Positions 7,069 through 15,975 of a DNA stretch of 64,000 nt are shown one piece after another. Below the pieces are notes generated by a model. The model had not been told where the DNA came from. It saw nothing but the letters and a program-made list of their open reading frames with translations, and did no database searches. Origin of the DNA: Methylotuvimicrobium buryatense 5G. Lineage in GTDB: Bacteria; Pseudomonadota; Gammaproteobacteria; Methylococcales; Methylomonadaceae. The position numbers and the translations under genes were made by a program. The stretch is taken from positions 2,383,802 to 2,447,801 of the forward strand of contig NZ_KB455575.1 in NCBI RefSeq assembly GCF_000341735.1. The letters run 5' to 3'. Every line of letters begins with the position of its first letter. Position 1 is the first letter of the stretch.

Positions 7069-9390
7069 TTATTTTTTAGTATCCTTGAGTTTCAGACCTA
7101 TTGCCGTCGCGATCAGAAAAAACAAACCCAACCCGGCAATCGCCGCCAAATCGCTCCCTGTGCTTCCTGCTATCGATACGACAGTGGTTCCGGTAAAATC
7201 CTTAACAGCCCTAATCTCCTCGCCGAGCGTCAATTTCATCGCATCGAAAGACCAATAAGAAATCATCGTCGTTTTGGCTATCCAAAGCCCGGCGCCTTCG
7301 AGATTAACCACAGCACCGGATAAAATAACCTGCGGAATCAATAAAATCGGCACCGTCGCAACCGCTTTATCGTTGGAATTGACAAAGGCGCTGACGCAAA
7401 GCCCCATCGTGGTCGCCGCCATGCCTGATGCGAACAAAATCAAAAAACGTTGTATCAGATCGCCCGGCACCGATATCGATAACGCGATAACGCCTAATAA
7501 CAAGAAGCATTGCACAAAACAAAGCAACGATAACGGAATCAATTTACTCACGATATAAGGCCCTAAGCCTAAATTTACCGAGCGTTCGCGAATATAAATC
7601 GGCAACTCCTTAACTAATTCCCGTGCGGAATTGAGACAACCGAACCAGATCGCGGACAACACCATGATAAACAGAATCTGGCTTTGCTTGGCCGCTCGCA
7701 GAGCTATCTGATCGTCCATCTCGAATACCAAACTAACGATCAACGCGATCAACGGCGCCTGTAAGATTAAAATTAGTAGGTTTTTACGATCCGACAAAAT
7801 CAATTCGCAATAACGCGACATTAACGTTTTGGTTTGGCGCCAACTCTGCAACCATTTGTTATTCGTCGGTCGCGTGTTTGATTTTAGAACATCTTTATTG
7901 TCGCGTTGCTCCGATAGCTTCAAACGTTTTTCGACATAAGTATCGTGAAAATTCGAGGCTCGGTATTTATCGGCCCAATAGGAGGCCGAACGGCTTTCGA
8001 GCAGTTCATAGACATCGGATAAGCGATCGATCCCGAAATAACCGATCACGGCTTGAGGCGGTCCATAGAAAACCAGACGTCCCTGATGCAGCAATAAGAC
8101 CAGGTGACAGGTGTCGATATTTTCCAGCGTATGCGTCACGCAAACGACGGTTTTTTTGTCCTCGGCCAAACTCCGAAACAGTTGCATCATTTTTTTATCG
8201 GTACCGGCATCCAGTCCGCTGGTCACTTCGTCCAGAAACAACACATTCGGATTGGCGACCAATTCCACCGCCAAACTAACGCGTTTCAGTTGACCGCCGC
8301 TCAACGGTGTCGGCGTATCGACTGCTAACCCGGCCTTCTCGGCCAATCCGACCTTTTCAAGCACCTTCAGGACATTTTCATCCATTTCAAAATCCGAGGT
8401 ATCGGGAGGCAAACGCAGTTTAGCGGTAAATTTCAACGCATGCTGCATGACGATTTTGCGATGCACGATATCCTGCTGAGGCACATAGCCGATCGCCGCA
8501 CGAAACAAATCGAACGCGCCGTACAAATCGATTTCGTTATATAAAATATCGCCGCTTGTGGCGGGCCGGCGTCCGTTCAGCGCATCCAACAACGTCGATT
8601 TACCCGAACCGCTAGTGCCGAAAATGCCGACGAATTCGCCCGGATGAATTGCAAAACTCAAGCCATCCAACAAACGTTTAGCCTGACCCGACGATTCCTT
8701 GACCTCTTTGGTCAACCGATACACTTCGATCTTGACTTGACCGTCTTGGTTCGATGGAATAATAGCGTGCCCGTCGAACCGATAGTCGAATGCGGCGAAG
8801 CTCAACCAGTCATTGGCCAACACCGGTTGCTTACCGCTGATGCGCACCGCATTGACAAAGGTTCCGTTGGTGCTACCGCAATCCTCGATAACCCATCCCG
8901 TAGACTCTCTGGTTAATTTGGCATGTTCACGGGACACCAGCGGCGAAGGTATTGTGATATCGCATTGAGGTAATCGGCCTATCGTCAGCACCGACTTTCC
9001 TGTCAGTGTAACGCCGGCGGATGCATCGTCGCCGGACAAAACGTCATCAGCGGCTTGACTGTATTGAAACTTGATTTGAAAAGGCGTGGAACCGAATAAA
9101 AGCCAATCTCCGTTATTCAGCATCAATGGTTTGTCGGCAAGCGTGCCGTTAACGGTGATTGGCGCATCGTCGATCGCAGAAATGAATAATGCGCCATCTT
9201 CACTAACAAAAATTTTGGCGTGCCGAGGTAAAATCCCGTCTCCGGTTATCGGAACATCGTTGCCGGTATCGCTACCGAGTCGGCACTCCTTGCTGAATTC
9301 ACAAGCTATCGCTTGCCTTGTCTTTGCTGCAAGTAGTTCGAATTGAAACGGAGTTTCGCTAACTGTGCGACCGATGTATGCATTATTCAT
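7069..9390 (-). CDS. Double-FHA ABC transporter (ABCG/ABC-2-like half transporter)
   Basis: 773 residues. Two FHA phosphothreonine-binding domains come first: a divergent one at about 27-100 and a canonical one at about 130-205 with SREHAKL and CGSTNGT. The ATPase follows: Walker A GTSGSGKST at 258-266, signature LSGGQLKRV, Walker B VLFLDEVTSGLD and a switch His in VTHT. The last ~240 residues hold six hydrophobic segments, an ABC-2 type permease. Domain order ATPase-permease is that of ABCG half-transporters. The gene is 21 bp upstream of the kinase gene, so FHA binding of phosphorylated kinase or substrate is a natural regulatory model. The transported substrate is unknown. Confidence 0.9.
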   Translation of the reverse strand: MNNAYIGRTVSETPFQFELLAAKTRQAIACEFSKECRLGSDTGNDVPITGDGILPRHAKIFVSEDGALFISAIDDAPITVNGTLADKPLMLNNGDWLLFGSTPFQIKFQYSQAADDVLSGDDASAGVTLTGKSVLTIGRLPQCDITIPSPLVSREHAKLTRESTGWVIEDCGSTNGTFVNAVRISGKQPVLANDWLSFAAFDYRFDGHAIIPSNQDGQVKIEVYRLTKEVKESSGQAKRLLDGLSFAIHPGEFVGIFGTSGSGKSTLLDALNGRRPATSGDILYNEIDLYGAFDLFRAAIGYVPQQDIVHRKIVMQHALKFTAKLRLPPDTSDFEMDENVLKVLEKVGLAEKAGLAVDTPTPLSGGQLKRVSLAVELVANPNVLFLDEVTSGLDAGTDKKMMQLFRSLAEDKKTVVCVTHTLENIDTCHLVLLLHQGRLVFYGPPQAVIGYFGIDRLSDVYELLESRSASYWADKYRASNFHDTYVEKRLKLSEQRDNKDVLKSNTRPTNNKWLQSWRQTKTLMSRYCELILSDRKNLLILILQAPLIALIVSLVFEMDDQIALRAAKQSQILFIMVLSAIWFGCLNSARELVKELPIYIRERSVNLGLGPYIVSKLIPLSLLCFVQCFLLLGVIALSISVPGDLIQRFLILFASGMAATTMGLCVSAFVNSNDKAVATVPILLIPQVILSGAVVNLEGAGLWIAKTTMISYWSFDAMKLTLGEEIRAVKDFTGTTVVSIAGSTGSDLAAIAGLGLFFLIATAIGLKLKDTKK

Positions 9391-9541
9391 TGTTATTTTG
9401 AACTCGGCGCTCTTTCACCCAATAAATTTAAATTAAATGAAACTTAAAACATAAAAATGATTGTAATCGCAACCCTCATTTAACGCAAAATTGTTTGCCT
9501 GATTCCGAAAAACCTGTGTCTTGAGTGTATTTATAGAGAAT

Positions 9542-9720
9542 TACTCTCTTTATACTCAAAAAATGGTTAGCTTTATGAAGGTATGGGCAGTGGCTAGCGA
9601 GGTTGTCGGCAGCAGCAGGGAGAGCTGCCGACAAGCCCTCATGGATGGGTTTACGGCGGTCCTCGATAGACATATCCCATACCTTTTATTCTTAGGCGGT
9701 TTTTCAATCAAAAGGCAGTA
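9542..9720. mobile_element. MITE family C, copy 1 (intact reference copy)
   Basis: A 179-bp element with ends TACTCTCTTT... / ...AAAGGCAGTA and the shared core in reverse orientation (catccatgagggcttgtcgg on the minus strand). It lies between the zinc-ribbon membrane protein gene and the FHA transporter gene. The rest of the 383-bp gap holds no gene. Confidence 0.8.
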
Positions 9721-9773
9721 GCGAAAGAGCCCGATTCGCTGTCTTCATGCTTCCCATTCCCCTCTAAATCACC

Positions 9774-10943
9774 TCACCATTGTTGATGATAAGGCGCGAC
9801 ATAATAATCGCTTTGCTGCAATTTCTGTAATGCGCCGCTAGTCTCGAGATAATAATAAATACCGGCAGCCGTCAGTAGCGCGGCCAACACCGCAAATCCT
9901 ATTTTCCACCCACTATAAGGCCGCTCGCCTTGCACTTTGCCGGTACGGCCGTTGATCACGAAACGATAAGATTTATCCCGATAGCGAAACGCGGCCGACC
10001 AGACCGGAAGTAAACAATGCTTATAAGTCGTTTTGTCGTGCCTTGTTCGAGCCTGATGGATACGCTGATGATCGCCTCCGATGTTGCGCGCGATATCCCG
10101 GTAAATCACGCTATCCATGATTTGCTTGGCCGCATCGAAGCCTTCATCGAGCTCGACCTGATAATATTCGCTACGAAAACCGCTCAAATATTTTTCGTCG
10201 TAAGGCATCAGATTGTAGAGATCCCAAGGCTGCAAAGCATCCAGAATCTTACGCGGCAAAGATTTGCTCGCACCCACCAACACATCGTCGAAAAAACGCC
10301 GTACGCGACCCGAAACCGGCGTCCAGCGTATCTTAGGCACGCGCCGCATAACAGTGACGGTACGGTTATTTCGTACCACTTGAACCGGTACCGTGACGTA
10401 ATAGACATCGCCGCGTTCGCCTACATAATCCGTCTCGGTATCGCTATCGAAAGTCCAATAAGGCAAATAAACTCCGGTCAACTTGGTATCGCTACGGGCA
10501 TATTTTTTAACTGCATTAGGCGCGAACCATAGCTTCGCGATCCAGCGTTGAAACTGCTGTTTAGCTTCAGCTTCGCCGATTGCAAACGGCAACAGCGATT
10601 TCGGTTGAATCGGCTTGGCCTGTGCTGTCGTCGTGACGATCGGCGTGCCGCAAAACGGGCATTCGCCGGCATGGATGTGACTATCAAACTGAAACCCGGC
10701 GCCGCATTCATCGCAATGAATCTGCGCCTTAACCGTCTCAGCCTGAGGTTGAGACAACTGCCGCAACGCTTGTTGCAGGTCATATTCCTGAATCGGCGCG
10801 GCGCTTGGCTCGATATGATTTTCGAATCCGCAGTACTCGCAGACCTGATGCTCGGTTCCGGGCGCATATTTCAATATCGCGCCGCACTGCCCGCACGGAA
10901 AACGTTCGACACCGGGTTTTAAAGATGTTTTAAATTTAGGCAC
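9774..10943 (-). CDS. Tandem zinc-ribbon membrane-anchored protein
   Basis: 389 residues. Two zinc ribbons are visible at the N-terminus: Cys17/Cys20/Cys35/Cys38 and a second CDEC...CPFC pair at about 79-98. A mixed basic/acidic domain of ~200 residues follows with several Trp/Tyr motifs (YLPYWTFDSDTETDY). One transmembrane helix is near residues 348-366, leaving a short Tyr-rich outer tail. Proteins of this type are often annotated as TFIIB-type zinc-ribbon or 'primosomal protein N-like' proteins and are frequently encoded beside SPFH/virion-core-like proteins, as here. Biochemical role unknown; protein-protein docking by the ribbons is inference. Confidence 0.75.
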   Translation of the reverse strand: MPKFKTSLKPGVERFPCGQCGAILKYAPGTEHQVCEYCGFENHIEPSAAPIQEYDLQQALRQLSQPQAETVKAQIHCDECGAGFQFDSHIHAGECPFCGTPIVTTTAQAKPIQPKSLLPFAIGEAEAKQQFQRWIAKLWFAPNAVKKYARSDTKLTGVYLPYWTFDSDTETDYVGERGDVYYVTVPVQVVRNNRTVTVMRRVPKIRWTPVSGRVRRFFDDVLVGASKSLPRKILDALQPWDLYNLMPYDEKYLSGFRSEYYQVELDEGFDAAKQIMDSVIYRDIARNIGGDHQRIHQARTRHDKTTYKHCLLPVWSAAFRYRDKSYRFVINGRTGKVQGERPYSGWKIGFAVLAALLTAAGIYYYLETSGALQKLQQSDYYVAPYHQQW

Positions 10944-10983
10944 GGCAACTATTCATAGCAGTCCAATGTTACAAGACCCCATC

Positions 10984-11116
10984 GTAAGCGGTAAGCGGTA
11001 AGCGGTAAGCAGTGAATAGTGAATAGTGAATAGTGAATAGTGAATAGTGAATAGTGAATAGTGAATAGTGAATAGTGAATAGTGAATAGTGAATAGTGAA
11101 TAGTGAATAGTGAATA
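10984..11116. repeat. Heptanucleotide tandem tract 1 (19 units)
   Basis: Nineteen 7-bp units without a phase break: three GTAAGCG, one GTAAGCA, fifteen GTGAATA. Written one base out of register these are CGGTAAG, CAGTGAA and TAGTGAA, i.e. variants of one RGTRAR-type heptad. It lies in the gap between the SPFH-GYF gene and the zinc-ribbon gene. Confidence 0.95.
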
Positions 11117-11157
11117 GTGAAATGGCGCGACATTTTAACCATTTGTCAAGCTCTAAT

Positions 11158-11297
11158 TTCATCTTTCATCTTTCATCTTTCATCTTTCATCTTTCATCTT
11201 TCATCTTTCATCTTTCATCTTTCATCTTTCATCTTTCATCTTTCATCTTTCCCCTTTCACCGCTCACTGCTTACTGCTAACCGCTGACTGCTAACCA
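11158..11297. repeat. Heptanucleotide tandem tract 2 (20 units), opposite orientation
   Basis: Exactly twenty 7-bp units: thirteen TTCATCT, then TTCCCCT, TTCACCG, CTCACTG, CTTACTG, CTAACCG, CTGACTG, CTAACCA. On the minus strand these read TGGTTAG, CAGTCAG, CGGTTAG ... AGATGAA, the same heptad family as tract 1 but inverted. The tract begins one base after the stop codon of the SPFH-GYF gene. Confidence 0.95.
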
Positions 11298-11298
11298 A

Positions 11299-12396
11299 TC
11301 AACCCGGCAAAGGCGGCGGCATATGCACAAACGCAGCAGATAACTCGGGCACCTGACCGGCTTGCATCCATTCCGCCATCCCGGTGCTCCAAACCAAAGT
11401 GTCGCGATTGATTTCGCCGCTGCGGACTTTTTGCTCGATGACTTTTAGCTCGTAGGGGCCTTCCTGATGTCCGGCTATCGCAACGAAATAGACCGTCGAT
11501 GCCGGAAGCGGCGGCGGAGTGACTGGCTGCGCAGAAGATTGTTCGGAGAACGACTTACCCAATTCGCGCGCGACCGCGAAACCCATACCCATGCCGATGC
11601 CTTCGGAAGCGCCACCTGACGGATTTTGCGCGGCCGCAGCCATCGCTTCGGCGGCCTGAAATTGCGTATAACGGCCAAGATCGCCGATGATTCCCATGCT
11701 CGTGCGCTTGTCGAGCGCATTTTCGACTTCGGGCGGCAATGAAATGTTTTCCACCAACAACTGCAATACTTCGAGGCCATATTCGGAAAATTCCGGCGCG
11801 ATGCGTTCGGTGATGTAGGCGCCGAGTTCGTCGTAATTTGCAGCCAAATCCAATGCTGGAATGCCCGATTCACCGATGATGTCGGAAAAGCGCGATACGA
11901 TCAGATTGCGCAATTGCGAACTGATATCGTCGGTGCGAAAATGGCCGCCGGTGCCGACGATTTCCTTGACGAAAGCCAAAGGCTCTTTGATCCTAACCGA
12001 ATAGGTACCGAACGCGCGCAACCGCAATGGACCGAATTCCTTGTCGCGCAGCATGATCGGATTCTTCGTGCCCCATTTCAAATCGGTGAAACGGCGCATG
12101 TTGAAAAAATAGACTTCGGCTTTGAACGGGCTCTTGAAACCGTGCGGCCAACTTTCGAGCGTGGTCAGGATCGGCATGTTGCGGGTTTCGAGCTGATAGA
12201 GACCCGGCTCGTAAAAATCGGCGGCACGCCCCTCGCTGACCAGAATTGCCGTTTGCGACTCGCGAACGGTCAGCATCGCGCCGTATTTGATTTCATTACC
12301 GTAACGTTCGAAGCGATACACCATCGTATCGCTGGAACTGTCGGTCCATTCGATCACATCGACGAATTCGCCGAAAAGCTTGCCCCAAAAACTCAT
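11299..12396 (-). CDS. SPFH-domain protein with C-terminal GYF_2 domain (virion-core/YdjI-like)
   Basis: 365 residues from the ATG at 12396, chosen because AGGAG lies 6-8 bases upstream; a longer in-frame start at 12459 lacks a good ribosome site. The first ~230 residues resemble the SPFH/YdjI family ('virion core protein' in annotations), beginning MSFWGKLFGEFVDVIEW. A Gly/Ala/Met-rich linker follows, then a C-terminal GYF_2-type domain (about 310-355: GHQEGPYEL, LVWSTGMAEW). GYF domains bind proline-rich ligands, and the nearby kinase has a Pro-rich tail, though topology may keep them apart. Likely role: membrane-associated scaffold in the island. No signal peptide. Confidence 0.8.
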   Translation of the reverse strand: MSFWGKLFGEFVDVIEWTDSSSDTMVYRFERYGNEIKYGAMLTVRESQTAILVSEGRAADFYEPGLYQLETRNMPILTTLESWPHGFKSPFKAEVYFFNMRRFTDLKWGTKNPIMLRDKEFGPLRLRAFGTYSVRIKEPLAFVKEIVGTGGHFRTDDISSQLRNLIVSRFSDIIGESGIPALDLAANYDELGAYITERIAPEFSEYGLEVLQLLVENISLPPEVENALDKRTSMGIIGDLGRYTQFQAAEAMAAAAQNPSGGASEGIGMGMGFAVARELGKSFSEQSSAQPVTPPPLPASTVYFVAIAGHQEGPYELKVIEQKVRSGEINRDTLVWSTGMAEWMQAGQVPELSAAFVHMPPPLPG

Positions 12397-12471
12397 GCTT
12401 GTGCTCCTGCCTATTTTGAATTTAATACCTATCCGGATCTTTTTACTCCCACAGAGCACCCGGCCCCTTGT

Positions 12472-12572
12472 TCACGCGGGGCGGGTTATTCAACCCGAAC
12501 CAAACGTTTTGATTTGCTTTGGCCACGGTCGAAACGTTTAGCACTGGCTTACAAACCCAGTCCTACAAAGGG
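12472..12572. repeat. Family F hairpin repeat, copy 2
   Basis: GGGCGGGTTATTCAACCCG hairpin, an AACGTTTTG segment, a GGCCACGGTCGAAACGTTTA segment and a closing GGCTTACAAACCC arm follow the order seen in the family F elements at 1214 and 52864. The clear inverted ends of copy 1 are not visible here. Confidence 0.65.
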
Positions 12573-12637
12573 TCACGGGAAGCTGTAACTTTCGATCCTG
12601 CGTTCACAAGCTAGAGCTTGGAAACGAGCAAAAGAAC

Positions 12638-12660
12638 TCTGCGCCTCTGCACGAGAATTT
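12638..12660. repeat. Short dispersed repeat (CTCTGCGCCTCTGC type)
   Basis: ACTCTGCGCCTCTGCACGAG lies just after the Hsp70 gene stop. Related copies are at 15483-15506 (inverted), 15941-15962 and 62016-62036 (CAGCGCCTCTGCGCGAGA), so it is a dispersed intergenic repeat rather than a gene-specific site. Confidence 0.6.
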
Positions 12661-12666
12661 TTTAAA

Positions 12667-15489
12667 TCACAGAATCAACTTTAAACCCGGCGGCAAGGCT
12701 TCGCCGAAGATTTGTTTCTCTTCTTTTTCGTCGAGTTCTTTTAGCGTTTCGACCATCGCAATCCAAGACGTCGGCGCCTTGGCTGCTTTCAATTGCTCGA
12801 CGATTTCGAAGCGTAGCGCGTCATCGATATCGCGACTTCTATCGCCGCTCATACGCGCGATCAGCGTCGCGGCGAATCCGGCCTGAGGCGTTTTTTTCCA
12901 ATCGGCTTGCATGACCTGTTTCAACCAGTCGGATGCCGACTCAGATCCAACGACATTATGACTGCTGCCGTGAAACGGAATCCTCGCGCCGATTCGGCCG
13001 ACCGCCCACCAGCTTTGCTCGGATTCGCCAGGACTTTGCAAACGTTTCAACAACCATTCGCCGAGTTGAGTTTTTTTATCGACCGGCAAACGTTCAAGCA
13101 CGGCCGAAAGGCGCACGATATCGTCGTAAGCGCGTGTCTTGAGCTGTTTCGCAACGGCCGGCTGCCGTGCCGAAGCCGGATTCAGATATTTGCCGATGTC
13201 GTCGAAAATTTTTTCCTGCGCAGCCGCATCGAGACCGCCGGCGACACGCCGCCAAAGTGTCCACCACTCGCTCCAGATTTGCGCTTCGTTGACATACTGA
13301 ATCGATTGATCGTAAATCTTCCATAATTGTTCGACGCGCCAATCATCGAGCGGATAGCCGAAACCGGGGCGCAGACAAAAACCGGTCAGGCTCAACCAGA
13401 CTCGTTCGTGATTTTCGGAACGTTTGCGGTATTTGATGCCATCGAGCAAAACGCCGAACAAGCCTCGCAATAACGGCGTTTCCCAATCGGCGCGCGGGCC
13501 GAGCAGCTTTTCGAGATCGGCACGCAGACTTTTGACCGCTTTCGGGTTGATTTCTTTCGACTTGGAACCGAACACGGCCTGAACCGACTCGACCGCCTTG
13601 TCGAATTGTGCCGGCAATTCGGCCTGAACGCCCGTACCCGTTTTCTTGCGGATTTGGAATTCGACGTCCCAGCGCTTGCTCGAATCTTGCACCGAAACGC
13701 ATTGAATCTTCAGCGTGCCGACTTCGGTTTGCGTAACGGCCAATTGCACCGTCACTTCGGAAGTGGACATTTTAGCCGGTTGGATTTCGGCCGGCACTTC
13801 ATCGCCGGTCAAGGCAACCGCCAGCGGCGGCAGCGAATGAAAACGCTCGTCGTCAATCGTAGCCAATTCACCCGGATTATATTCGGTGTCGCCCGTCGTC
13901 GAAGCTAAATGGAAGCGCACCGGCTGTCCTAATCGCAACGCGAATTGCCGATCTTGCAAAACGACCTCGAGCCCCTCTTCGCTTCCGCGCGGCAAGATAC
14001 AAACGCCTTTCTGTTCGCCGCCTTCGGTATCGACGATCAAGAAATAACTGCGCGCCGCGCCACCGCCGATGCGGATTTGTTTATTCCGCCTTGCCTGCGC
14101 ATAACTGACCGCACCCAACGAGACCGACAATTCCGGATGCTTGTTCTCGAGCAGTCTCGGCGCATCGCCTCGCCAGGATGCAATCAAATCGAGCATCCGC
14201 TGAGTCAGCGGGCGGCTACGAAACACGCCGCCGTTCAGCAACAACGCATCCGGCACGACACCCTCGCCGTTCAATGCATCGAGCGCGGCTTGGCTATGCA
14301 ATTTCAAAAACGCTGCAATATGTTTGCTGACCGCCGGTTCCGCCGCATAAGGCAGGCCGAATTCGACGACGCCGCTGCGCTTGCGATCCGGCAAGTCGTT
14401 CAAGCCGGACAATGGAAAGAAACCATCCAGTGCGATGCTTCGCACCTCGTCGCGCGTCAACATCGCCGAGCGCGTGCCGCCGATCAGTTTCGAGCCGCCA
14501 CCGAGCAAAGTAACGGCGAGTTGTTCCGGTGCATCGTCGGCCAAAAGCTTTTCCTTGACGATGCGGCATTGTTCGATCAATTGCGACATATCGGCCGCCG
14601 ACAGGCGCTTGTCGCCGCCAGTGATGCGCTTTTCGGCCAAATGCGCGAGCGCCAAATCGATGTTATCGCCGCCGAGCATCAAATGATCGCCGACGCCGAT
14701 CCGCGTCAATTTCGGTTCCGGTTCGGCCGGCTCGACCTTGATCAACGTCAAATCGGTCGTGCCTCCGCCGACGTCGCAAACCAACAGTAGACGCACATTG
14801 GACAGTTCTTGCTTGATGCTGCCGGCATGCCGCCGGAGCCAGTCGTAACAGACCGCTTGCGGCTCCTCGAGCAATTTGACTTGCTTGAGTCCGGCCAATT
14901 TAGCGGCCTCGATCGTCAGAGACCTTGCGCCTTCGTCGAAAGAAGCAGGTACGGTGATCACGATGTCTTGATCTTCGAGCGGCGCGTCCGGAAATTTGTG
15001 CCGCCAGACGCTACGAATATGCGCCAAATAACTCGCGCTGGCTTCGAGCGGAGACACTTTCGAAATGTCATCATTACTGCCCCACGGCAAAACGTCCGCG
15101 GTATGATCGATCGACGGGTGAGACAGCCAGCTTTTCGCGCTGGTCACGAAACGGCCCTGCGTTTTCGCGCCGAGTACCCGCGCCGCCTCGCCGATTACAG
15201 CCTTGTCTTCGGTCGGCAAGAACGCCAAGTCTGCCTCGGACAATTCGCCTTCGGCCGGATGGTAACGCACCGACGGCAGCAACGGCCGCGCTGCGACTTC
15301 ACCCGGAGCGACTAGCTGTTCAATGTCGAATATTCGAATTTCGGATTCTGTTTGATCCGCACGCGAGAAGGCTACGACCGTATGCGTCGTTCCGAGGTCG
15401 ATGCCGACCAGAAATTGAGGATTTTGTTTTTGCACAGTGTGGTTACTTGTCAAGGCCTTATAGCCGGCTTTACTTCGTTTCCTGCGCAA
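12667..15489 (-). CDS. Large Hsp70-family protein with extended C-terminal region (DUF3731-like)
   Basis: 940 residues, far longer than DnaK (~640). The Hsp70 ATPase starts with GIDLGTTH near residue 28, has CDVGGGTTDLTLI (phosphate 2), LEEPQAVCYDW and LLNGGVFRSRP. The region after about residue 560 is not a normal substrate-binding lid; a helical block (LRADLEKLLGPRADWETPLL...) resembles the DUF3731 extension known from a subset of bacterial Hsp70 proteins. The start is uncertain: only TTG or GTG codons lie upstream of the ATPase, and the upstream sequence overlaps a dispersed repeat. It is one of two adjacent divergent Hsp70 genes, with no DnaJ or GrpE nearby. Function in this island unknown. 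Confidence 0.85.
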   Translation of the reverse strand: MRRKRSKAGYKALTSNHTVQKQNPQFLVGIDLGTTHTVVAFSRADQTESEIRIFDIEQLVAPGEVAARPLLPSVRYHPAEGELSEADLAFLPTEDKAVIGEAARVLGAKTQGRFVTSAKSWLSHPSIDHTADVLPWGSNDDISKVSPLEASASYLAHIRSVWRHKFPDAPLEDQDIVITVPASFDEGARSLTIEAAKLAGLKQVKLLEEPQAVCYDWLRRHAGSIKQELSNVRLLLVCDVGGGTTDLTLIKVEPAEPEPKLTRIGVGDHLMLGGDNIDLALAHLAEKRITGGDKRLSAADMSQLIEQCRIVKEKLLADDAPEQLAVTLLGGGSKLIGGTRSAMLTRDEVRSIALDGFFPLSGLNDLPDRKRSGVVEFGLPYAAEPAVSKHIAAFLKLHSQAALDALNGEGVVPDALLLNGGVFRSRPLTQRMLDLIASWRGDAPRLLENKHPELSVSLGAVSYAQARRNKQIRIGGGAARSYFLIVDTEGGEQKGVCILPRGSEEGLEVVLQDRQFALRLGQPVRFHLASTTGDTEYNPGELATIDDERFHSLPPLAVALTGDEVPAEIQPAKMSTSEVTVQLAVTQTEVGTLKIQCVSVQDSSKRWDVEFQIRKKTGTGVQAELPAQFDKAVESVQAVFGSKSKEINPKAVKSLRADLEKLLGPRADWETPLLRGLFGVLLDGIKYRKRSENHERVWLSLTGFCLRPGFGYPLDDWRVEQLWKIYDQSIQYVNEAQIWSEWWTLWRRVAGGLDAAAQEKIFDDIGKYLNPASARQPAVAKQLKTRAYDDIVRLSAVLERLPVDKKTQLGEWLLKRLQSPGESEQSWWAVGRIGARIPFHGSSHNVVGSESASDWLKQVMQADWKKTPQAGFAATLIARMSGDRSRDIDDALRFEIVEQLKAAKAPTSWIAMVETLKELDEKEEKQIFGEALPPGLKLIL

Positions 15490-15975
15490 AGGCGCAGGGG
15501 CACAGAGAATTGAAGCTTTTTCTTCTTTTCTACGCTTTCATCATTCCCACGCTCTGCGTGGAAACGGAGCCTGAACAGCTCAGCGGTTCAGGGACGCTCT
15601 AGCGTCCCTGCCTGGGTTCCCACGAAGAGCGCTCATCGTTATACATAAATCGTAGGTGTCGTCTTTCCATCTTAGCTAATATGACCTCGATACCGTTTAT
15701 TGCCAGCTAACACTTTCGACTTCGAAATCGCGATCTGGGGATCGCTCCCACAGAGGCTTCCGGCCTCCTGTGGGAGCGACGCCTACGTCGCGACTATCGA
15801 AGCCACTGACGTTCAATATCCACAAATTTATCAAACATCATCGCTCCTAGATATTCGATAAACTTTATTCAACAAGTTTACCGGTACTTCTGTATAACGA
15901 CGAGCACAGAGCGTGGGAACCATTTGAAAAAACTTTCTCTGCGCCCCTGCGCGAGATCAACTAAATTTACTCCGA
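15490..15975. other. 486-bp gap between the two Hsp70 genes: palindromic repeats only
   Basis: No gene is seen. The gap holds a CATTCCCACGCTCTGCGTGG repeat with a GGGACGCT/AGCGTCCC hairpin at 15591-15608, an inverted pair around 15741-15780 (ATCGCTCCCACAG ... CTGTGGGAGCGAC), a further GAGCGTGGGAACC fragment near 15905-15921, and a CTCTGCGCCCCTGCGCGAGA copy at 15941. The GTCGCTCCCACA unit recurs near 39533. Confidence 0.7.

Noticed and set aside
10953-11162. Frame with perfect SLFTIHY-type heptapeptide repeats
   Set aside because: A translation of the heptanucleotide DNA tract; low-complexity, no start signals.
10984-11297. Possible CRISPR array
   Set aside because: Units are contiguous 7-mers without spacers; no cas gene in the window.
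13945-14790. 281-codon plus-strand frame antisense to the large Hsp70
   Set aside because: Shadow of a high-GC third-position pattern; Arg/Gln-rich, no motif, and the Hsp70 frame is unambiguous.
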